Assembly: GCF_051465645.1 (NCBI RefSeq)
Contig: NZ_CP195790.1
Location: forward strand, 4,650,001 to 4,714,000
Length of the DNA: 64,000 bases
DNA from: Planctomicrobium sp051465645
GTDB taxonomy: Bacteria > Planctomycetota > Planctomycetia > Planctomycetales > Planctomycetaceae
Direction: 5' to 3'
How positions within the stretch are numbered: position 1 is the stretch's first letter; every line of letters begins with the position of its first letter. Shown here in pieces: positions 57,770-64,000 of this stretch. The notes below the pieces were generated by a model. The model was not told the origin of the DNA. It did no database searches and saw only the letters and a program-made list of their open reading frames with translations. The translations under genes and the position numbers were made by a program.

Positions 57770-58825
57770 ATGGCGGTTGGTTTTGCAATCATTGGTACCG
57801 GGATGATCGCCCGATTTCACGCCCAGGCAATTCAGGCAATTCCTGGTGCGAAACTGGTCGGGTGTTACAACCACAATCCTGAACGTGCGACGAGCTTCGC
57901 GACCGAGTTTGAATGCGTCGCCTACTCGGACCTCGACGAACTGTTGGCAAACAGTGACATTCATGTTGTCACAATCTGCACCCCCAGTGGTGCGCACGTC
58001 GAACCAGCACTGGCTGCTGCGAAAGCTGGCAAGCACTTGCTGGTGGAAAAGCCATTAGAAATCACCCTCGAACGCTGCGATGCCATCATTCAGGCGTGCG
58101 AAGCTGCGGGGACTCTTCTTGGTGCCATTCTTCCGTCACGGTTCTCCGGTGCGAATATCGCACTGAAGAATGCCATCGACGCCGGTCGCTTTGGGAAATT
58201 GACACTTGGCGACACCTATGTGAAGTGGTGGCGAACACAAGAGTATTACGATCAGGGAGGCTGGCGCGGCACTTGGGCTCTCGACGGCGGGGGCGCCTTC
58301 ATGAATCAGGCGATTCACAATGTCGACCTGTTGTACTGGTTTATGGGCGACGTTGCTGAGGTTTGCGGACTCACTTCAACTCTGGCTCACGAACGAATTG
58401 AAGTTGAAGACGTTGGAACTGCGATCGTGAAGTTCAAGAACGGCGCACTGGGAACCTTGGAAGCGTCGACCGCTGTTTATCCCGGTCTGTTGAAGAAGAC
58501 CGAGATTCACGGGTCAGAAGGGTCCGCAATCATCGAACAGGATTCGATCCTGATGTGGAACTTCAAGAACCCACAGCCTGAAGACGAGCAACTTCTGGCT
58601 CAATATGGAGCTGGAAGTTCAACCACCGGGGGAGCAGCCGATCCCAAGGCGATCTCGTTCCTGGGGCATCAACGCCAGTTCGAAGACTTTATTTCCGCAA
58701 TCGAAACTGGTCGCAAGCCATTGATTGATGGTTATGAAGGACGCAAGAGCGTCGAACTGATTCTGGCGATCTATCAAAGTTGTCAGGAAGGCAAACGGAT
58801 CAGTCTGCCGCTGTCCAGCAACTAG
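57770..58825 (+). CDS. Gfo/Idh/MocA family oxidoreductase
   Basis: 351 residues. Rossmann N-terminal domain: FAIIGTGMIARFHAQAIQAIPGAKLVG with the GxGxxA fingerprint, then HVVTICTPSGAHVEPALAAAKAGKHLLVEKPLEIT with the characteristic EKP lysine. The C-terminal alpha/beta domain contains WRGTWALDGGGAFMNQAIHNVDLLYWFMGDVAEV, with the conserved His. It uses NAD(P) to oxidise or reduce a sugar or polyol. There is no signal peptide. Substrate unknown. Confidence 0.92.
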   Translation: MAVGFAIIGTGMIARFHAQAIQAIPGAKLVGCYNHNPERATSFATEFECVAYSDLDELLANSDIHVVTICTPSGAHVEPALAAAKAGKHLLVEKPLEITLERCDAIIQACEAAGTLLGAILPSRFSGANIALKNAIDAGRFGKLTLGDTYVKWWRTQEYYDQGGWRGTWALDGGGAFMNQAIHNVDLLYWFMGDVAEVCGLTSTLAHERIEVEDVGTAIVKFKNGALGTLEASTAVYPGLLKKTEIHGSEGSAIIEQDSILMWNFKNPQPEDEQLLAQYGAGSSTTGGAADPKAISFLGHQRQFEDFISAIETGRKPLIDGYEGRKSVELILAIYQSCQEGKRISLPLSSN

Positions 58826-59071
58826 GCCGATTCGGTCTGTGATGTGGCCTCAAACACGTCTGGCATCGTCAATTCAGATGGCCCTCAGTTCCGTTGATTT
58901 ATCAGCAACTGCGAACTGAGTGTGCCATGACGATCCGGTTCCGTGTGGATGGGGCCACCGTTTTGTTGTTATCGCTTTGTGTCCAGTCCGGACGTTAATT
59001 ATGAGGCGTCATTGGGGCTGTTTCACGATGACCATTGCGTCGTTTTCGGACTTTCCAGAAAAGTCGTTTGT

Positions 59072-60010
59072 ATGGCTAATCGCATTGTTTCGCTTATTTC
59101 CAGTGGCACTGAGATCGCTGTCGCTCTCGGGGTAGAGGATCAATTGGTCGGGCGGTCACATGAATGTGACTTTCCTGAATCCATCAAACAGTTGCCGGTT
59201 TGTTCTGAACCCTGCATCGACGTGAACGCGAGCAGTGCCGAGATCGATCGACAGGTGAAAGCGAAGCTGAGTGACGCTCTGTCCGTCTATAAAGTGTTCG
59301 TGGATAAGCTCAATCGATTGCAGCCAACTCATGTGATTACACAGACTCAATGCGACGTGTGTGCTGTGAGTCTGGCAGATGTCGAACAGGCTCTGTGTCA
59401 GATGGTCGGGTCGCAACCGCAGATCATCTCATTACAGCCGAATTGCCTGAATGATATCTGGAACGACATTCAGCGAACCGCAGATGCACTCGGCATTAGC
59501 GATCGAGGTGTGACAGTCGTCTCGGAGTTGAAGAGTAGACTTCAGTTCATTCAGGAGAACATTGTCGGACGGGCAGCCAAGCCTCCTCGGATCGTTTGTC
59601 TGGAATGGCTGCAACCGATGATGTCAGCAGGCAACTGGGTTCCAGAACTCGTCGAAATCGCTGGTGGAATTCCATTACTGTGTGAAGCTGGAAAGCATTC
59701 TCCCTATTTCGATTGGGAACAACTTCTGGCTGCAGACCCGGACGTGATTGCGATTATGCCCTGTGGGTTTGACATCGCCCGATCGGTTTCGGAATTGGGT
59801 GTTCTGTTCGAAAATCCGTATTGGTTTGAATTGCGAGCCGTCCGACAGGGACGCGTGTATCTGACTGATGGGAACCAGTATTTCAACCGGCCGGGTCCGA
59901 GGATCGTGGAATCTACTGAAATCCTGGCCGAGATTCTGCATGACCCTGGCTGGCACATTCCGTCAATGAAGCATCACCGCAGTGGGTGGATTCGTATGGA
60001 AGAATGCTGA
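59072..60010 (+). CDS. BtuF-like cobalamin/metal-chelate binding protein without signal peptide
   Basis: 312 residues from the ATG at 59072 (ANRIVSLISSGTEIAVALGVEDQLVGRSHECDFP), the usual opening of periplasmic-binding proteins of the BtuF/FepB type. The upstream frame is open but has no signal peptide or SD, so the protein seems cytoplasmic, as in the cobalamin-binding-like family found outside transporter operons. Two lobes are visible: about 1-140 with THVITQTQCDVCAVS, and about 165-312 with PRIVCLEWLQPMMSAGNWVPELVEIAGG and LLAADPDVIAIMPCGFD. No BtuC/BtuD genes follow. Confidence 0.8.
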   Translation: MANRIVSLISSGTEIAVALGVEDQLVGRSHECDFPESIKQLPVCSEPCIDVNASSAEIDRQVKAKLSDALSVYKVFVDKLNRLQPTHVITQTQCDVCAVSLADVEQALCQMVGSQPQIISLQPNCLNDIWNDIQRTADALGISDRGVTVVSELKSRLQFIQENIVGRAAKPPRIVCLEWLQPMMSAGNWVPELVEIAGGIPLLCEAGKHSPYFDWEQLLAADPDVIAIMPCGFDIARSVSELGVLFENPYWFELRAVRQGRVYLTDGNQYFNRPGPRIVESTEILAEILHDPGWHIPSMKHHRSGWIRMEEC

Positions 60011-60178
60011 GAGTTGTCGCCTCGAACAATCGTGTATCATGATTGTCTGCGACTTGAGAACGCTCGGTGAAATCGTGTTCGCTACGGCGGCGCGATCCTT
60101 GTCTGCCTCGACAGGGCTCTGGTTGATGTGCAGCAGAATCGAAAGAGCGAACAGCTCTCTCGGGTGAGATGGTTTCGT

Positions 60179-63100
60179 ATGATCGATCCCCAATCGGCTC
60201 TTGAACTTCTTTCCTCCGATGGGCAGCCATCCGAGAAGACACTGGAAACATTGAAGACGATTGGGTTTGATGATCTTCCCAATGCGTTGGTCCGATTACG
60301 GACTCTGTGTCAGAATGACACTGAACGTGCTTTGTTCTCGCAGATTTTTCCTGCGTTGTCCTATGCGTTGATGGACGCGACGTCAGCCGATCATTCCCTG
60401 TTGAACCTTCAGCGTTTGCTGGAGTCATCAGGGGACCGAGACCAGTTGTTAAATAAACTGGTTCAGCAACCACGCACCGTCGAAATTCTGGTCAAGCTGT
60501 TCGTTGGCAGTCAGTTTTTGACTGAGATTCTTCTGCGGAATCCTCATTATCTGGATCGACTCACAACGCATAAACGGCTCGCAGAATTCAAGAGCCGAGC
60601 CGACTTTGTTGAGCATGGCCGCCGGGATTTTCCGGAAGGCGGGACGTTCGAAGCGGTGATGGACCACCTGCGGCGTTTTCAGCAGTGGGAGTTCTTACGA
60701 CTGGCGGCGTGTGATTCTTTTGGGTTAATGGACCTGAAAAATATCACGCTGCAACTCGCATTGTTGGCGGATGGGATTGTCCAAATCGCATTGGAGTTCT
60801 TAGCGGCTTCAGAAGGACTCTCGCTCGAACAGTTTGTCGTTGTTGCGATGGGAAAGCTCGGCGGGGAAGAGTTGAATTACAGCTCTGACATCGACCTCGT
60901 TTTCATTTGTGACCGGGACGCCGAACGATTCTGGGGATTGGGCCAGAAGCTGATTCGCATGCTGTCCGAATCGACGGGGCAGGGGTTTCTTTATCGTGTG
61001 GACCTCCGCTTACGCCCATGGGGAAACGCCGGGGCGCTGGTCACAACGATCGACAACTGGGCAGAGTACCTGAACCGCAGTGGGCAACTCTGGGAAAAAC
61101 AGGCGTTGTTGAAAGCCAGACCAATTGCGGGAAATCTGCAGTTGGGTGAACAGGCTCTGGCACGCTTGCAGCCATCGATATTTGATGTCGATGTCGATGC
61201 GGTCCGTAAGAGTATTCGCGGAACCAAAGCCAAGATTGAAGAATCGTTACGGCGTCGCGGAGTGAAATGGGGAGAAGTCAAGGCTGGCCCGGGCGGCATC
61301 CGTGATATCGAGTTCGTCGTGCAATTCCTGCAGCTGGTTTATGGCGGGGAGATCCCAGAGGTTCGCAGTCTGAACACGCTTGAAGGACTTGTGCGACTCG
61401 CGGAGTTGAAGCTGCTCTTTCCGGAAGAGTTTCGACGCCTCACTGAAGGTTATCTCGTGCTCAGGACGATCGAGCATGCGTTGCAGTTGATGCACAATAA
61501 GCAGGAACACACGCTTCCTCGATCTGAGCGCCATCTGGATTTTCTCGCACGCCGTCTGGATTTTCCGGACGCCGAGTTGTTTCTGGAGCATTACGAACAA
61601 CATTCGAGATCCGTACGGGAGATCTTCGAGCGGTATCTCCATCACGATCAGCACCCGATGCAGCAGTTGCTCGACGCACCTCCGCCACAGGCCACGATTC
61701 AGTTCGGACAGGCTGCGGAATCGTATCACGCAGACTTTTCTCATGAAGATGAAGAATTGCATGCCGAGTTGTTAAGCCAGATCAATACCGGGCACGTCGT
61801 GCGAATTCATGTCGCGAAAGTTGGAGACGATTACGCCCAACTCACAGTGGTCGGTGTCGATCGTATTGGAGAGCTGGCGGCCATTTGTGGCCTGTTGTTC
61901 ACATACGGATTAGACATTGTCTTCGGAAATGTTTTCACTTGGGCAGAGGCGACGACGCTGGTTCCGATCGGCAATCCTGATTTGAACTCGGACATGTCCT
62001 GGCGGTTTATCGAAAAGAAGTCTCCCAGAAAGTTTGTGAACGTTTTTCATGTCCGGAGAACTGGGGCCGCAGAGAGTCCGTTTCTGGATGCAGAACGCTG
62101 GGAGCAATTTGAATCTGAACTGAACGAGTTGCTGCTGCTGTCTGATCAACGGGGGTTGAACGAAGCTCAGGGACGCATTGCCAGACGTGTTGCAGAAACC
62201 ATGGAGGCCGCTCCTCCTTCGGCGATCACATTATTTCCATTCGAACTGGAAGTGGACAACGACAGCGATGTGAACGCGACGATCCTGCATATTCAGGGAG
62301 AAGACTCGCCGGGTTTTCTGTATGAACTGACGAACGCAATCACGATCAGCGGACTGTCGATCACGCGTATGACGATTCGGTCATCCGGAAATCGGGTGAT
62401 TGATACGTTGTATGTTGTGGACGAACATCATCAGCGAATTCAGCGAGCAGATCGCCTGAATGAACTGCGTGCGGCGATCGTGCTGATCAAGCATTTCACC
62501 CACTTCCTGCCTCAATCCCCGAATCCCGGTTCGGCCCTCATTCACTTTCAGCAGTTCCTGGAGAACCTGTTCCGACAGCCGAACTGGCTGGAGCAATTAA
62601 GTCCGTTGCAGGACTCTGAGGTTCTTGGTGCACTCGCGGCCTTGTTGGGGATCAGTGACTTTCTGTGGGACGATTTTCTGCGCTTGCAGCATGAGAACCT
62701 GTTCCCGGTCGTTACGAATGTTGATGGGTTACAGCAGCCACGGGACCGGGTTTCGCTGGAAAGTGAACTCCGTTCGCTCCTCGCTGACGCTGATGACCAA
62801 CAGAAACTGGATGTGCTCAATGCCTTCAAAGACCGGGAAATGATGCGGTCTGATATGCGTCACATTCTTGGCCTGCAGGACAAGTTCGGGATGTTTGGCC
62901 GCGAATTGACGACGGTCGCCGAAGTGACAGTTGATGCGGCTCGGGAGATCTGCGAACAGTCATTACAGGCCATTCATGGGAAGCCGCGGACCAGTACCGG
63001 TGAGCTCGCTCAATACTGTATTTGTGCCCTTGGGAAGTTTGGTGGCCGAGAGTTGGGCTATGCCTCCGACATCGAACTGATGTTTCTGTTTCAGGGGGAT

Positions 63101-63910
63101 GGTCAAACTGACGGGCGAGAAGTGATTTCCAATGCGGAATACTTCGAACGGTTTGTGCATGAGTTCCGCAGATCCATTCGCTCGAAACGGAAGGGGATTT
63201 TCGAGATTGATCTCCGGTTGCGCCCTTACGGAAAAGCGGGACCACTCGCAGTTTCGTTGCCGACATTTGAGTCGTATTTCGGTCCCGGGGGCGAAGCCTG
63301 GCCGTATGAACGTCAGTTGCTGGTTAAGTTGCGACCGGTGGCGGGAAGTAAAGAACTCGGCCGTCGGATTGTTGCTGCTCGCGATACGATGATTTATCGC
63401 GGTGAACCGTTTGACGTGACAGCGATGCGAGCAATGCGTGAGAAGCAGATCCGTCAGCTGATTCGACCTGGGACGTTCAATGCAAAGTTAAGTCCCGGCG
63501 GACTGGTTGATTGTGAATACGTTGTCCAAGGCCTGCAGATTACGTTTGGACATCTCGACAAAGCGATTCGGGAGCCGAATACGCGTGAAGCAATGAAGGC
63601 GTTGGAAAGTTACGGACTGCTTCCGAGTGACATCCGAGTTGGACTTCGTGACGCGTATCGCTTCTTCAGACGCGTCATCGATGGACTGCGAGTCGTTCGA
63701 GGAGATGCGAGCGATCTGACAGTTCCTCCTTTTGATTGCGATGAATTCGTTTTTCTGGCCCGACGTTTGGGATATTCGTCTGATGTAAAGCGATTGAAGG
63801 AGGATTTTGAACGGCACACACAACATGTTCAGGTGGTTGCCGCAGCACTTCCAACGATGATGAAGCAGGAACCATTGCCTGAGTCTCGTCGATCCAAAAA
63901 AGAAAAGTAG
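60179..63910 (+). CDS. glnE: GlnE-like glutamine synthetase adenylyltransferase with internal ACT-like domains
   Basis: 1243 residues, against about 950 for E. coli GlnE. The ATG at 60179 is used; an in-frame GTG at 60164 is an alternative. The N-terminal half has the nucleotidyltransferase motif VVAMGKLGGEELNYSSDIDLVF (about 221-243), followed by LRLRPWGNAGALV and a GlnD_UR-type helical domain (GGIRDIEFVVQFLQLVYG, HALQLMHNKQEHTLP). Residues about 535-790 are an extra region: two ACT-like beta-alpha-beta segments (HVVRIHVAKVGDDYAQLTVVGVDRIGELAAI at about 540, and VNATILHIQGEDSPGFLYELTNAITISGLSI at about 698). The C-terminal adenylyltransferase follows (CALGKFGGRELGYASDIELMF at about 945, then DLRLRPYGKAGPLA and GGLVDCEYVVQGLQI). 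Canonical GlnE responds to PII; here the inserted domains suggest direct amino-acid sensing. Confidence 0.92.
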   Translation: MIDPQSALELLSSDGQPSEKTLETLKTIGFDDLPNALVRLRTLCQNDTERALFSQIFPALSYALMDATSADHSLLNLQRLLESSGDRDQLLNKLVQQPRTVEILVKLFVGSQFLTEILLRNPHYLDRLTTHKRLAEFKSRADFVEHGRRDFPEGGTFEAVMDHLRRFQQWEFLRLAACDSFGLMDLKNITLQLALLADGIVQIALEFLAASEGLSLEQFVVVAMGKLGGEELNYSSDIDLVFICDRDAERFWGLGQKLIRMLSESTGQGFLYRVDLRLRPWGNAGALVTTIDNWAEYLNRSGQLWEKQALLKARPIAGNLQLGEQALARLQPSIFDVDVDAVRKSIRGTKAKIEESLRRRGVKWGEVKAGPGGIRDIEFVVQFLQLVYGGEIPEVRSLNTLEGLVRLAELKLLFPEEFRRLTEGYLVLRTIEHALQLMHNKQEHTLPRSERHLDFLARRLDFPDAELFLEHYEQHSRSVREIFERYLHHDQHPMQQLLDAPPPQATIQFGQAAESYHADFSHEDEELHAELLSQINTGHVVRIHVAKVGDDYAQLTVVGVDRIGELAAICGLLFTYGLDIVFGNVFTWAEATTLVPIGNPDLNSDMSWRFIEKKSPRKFVNVFHVRRTGAAESPFLDAERWEQFESELNELLLLSDQRGLNEAQGRIARRVAETMEAAPPSAITLFPFELEVDNDSDVNATILHIQGEDSPGFLYELTNAITISGLSITRMTIRSSGNRVIDTLYVVDEHHQRIQRADRLNELRAAIVLIKHFTHFLPQSPNPGSALIHFQQFLENLFRQPNWLEQLSPLQDSEVLGALAALLGISDFLWDDFLRLQHENLFPVVTNVDGLQQPRDRVSLESELRSLLADADDQQKLDVLNAFKDREMMRSDMRHILGLQDKFGMFGRELTTVAEVTVDAAREICEQSLQAIHGKPRTSTGELAQYCICALGKFGGRELGYASDIELMFLFQGDGQTDGREVISNAEYFERFVHEFRRSIRSKRKGIFEIDLRLRPYGKAGPLAVSLPTFESYFGPGGEAWPYERQLLVKLRPVAGSKELGRRIVAARDTMIYRGEPFDVTAMRAMREKQIRQLIRPGTFNAKLSPGGLVDCEYVVQGLQITFGHLDKAIREPNTREAMKALESYGLLPSDIRVGLRDAYRFFRRVIDGLRVVRGDASDLTVPPFDCDEFVFLARRLGYSSDVKRLKEDFERHTQHVQVVAAALPTMMKQEPLPESRRSKKEK

Positions 63911-63941
63911 AACAACCTCTGCCCGAAGTTTCCGTCAACGA

Positions 63942-63977
63942 AAAAAGGCCACCGTTCGATTGAACGATGGCCTTTTG
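63942..63977 (+). terminator. Rho-independent terminator after glnE
   Basis: Stem AAAAGGCCACCGTTC / GAACGATGGCCTTTT (one G-U pair) with a 4-base loop. Confidence 0.88.
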
Positions 63978-64000
63978 AATGACACGTGCTCGTATTGAGA

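Overview
The window looks like a chromosomal segment of a planctomycete (Planctomycetota, probably Planctomycetaceae or a close relative). The support is an adjacent pair of DUF1549/DUF1553 cytochrome-like (PSCyt1/PSCyt2/PSD1) and DUF1501 genes, two secreted PQQ-type beta-propeller proteins, two membrane-anchored Ser/Thr kinases (one with the N-terminal leader domain common in planctomycete kinases), a planctomycete-type ECF sigma factor, hopanoid HpnH, and a divergent type II secretion (T2SS) / pseudopilin operon. Base composition is moderately GC-rich throughout, and I see no insertion sequence, prophage, CRISPR array, rRNA or tRNA.

Layout. 1-2208 (minus, cut by the left edge): large secreted protein with secretin N-type repeats. 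2499-12794 (plus): EF-hand protein followed by a T2SS-like run of GspF, GspG, GspH, GspI, GspJ, GspK, a GspL/PilM-like protein and a GspM/PilO-like protein with Ig-like repeats; several of these genes overlap by 4-17 bases, so they are probably one transcript. No GspE ATPase is present. 13083-14159: leuB with a strong terminator. 14401-18886: two exported beta-propeller proteins. 19020-19901: FmdB-type zinc ribbon and a DUF3365 haem-motif protein, convergent with recJ. 22595-31765: SEC-C/TPR protein, ribD, GNAT, DinB, a membrane glycosyltransferase, an ECF sigma factor and folC. 31792-33216: stand-alone proline dehydrogenase. 33987-38703: PSCyt/LamG/PSD1 protein and DUF1501 protein. 38828-48207: rny, bioB, a response regulator, rtcB, a DAHP synthase and ilvB. 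48702-53407: two kinases. 53468-60010: hpnH, a small secreted or membrane peptide, a UDP-sugar pyrophosphorylase, a Gfo/Idh/MocA oxidoreductase and a BtuF-like protein. 60179-63910: a GlnE-type adenylyltransferase.

Functionally the window mixes housekeeping biosynthesis (leucine, branched-chain and aromatic amino acids, riboflavin, folate, biotin) with envelope and secretion genes. RNA turnover (RNase Y, RtcB) and nitrogen control (GlnE) are also represented. The most unusual objects are the GlnE, which carries two ACT-like domains between its two nucleotidyltransferase halves; the secretin-repeat protein with an LTXXQ-like helical region in front; the GspM-like protein fused to Ig-like repeats; and the kinase whose extracytoplasmic part is a predicted beta-helix.

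Functions were assigned by reading motifs and overall resemblance; no database search was run. Start codons were moved from the longest possible frame to internal ones where a Shine-Dalgarno (SD) sequence or signal peptide argued for it.
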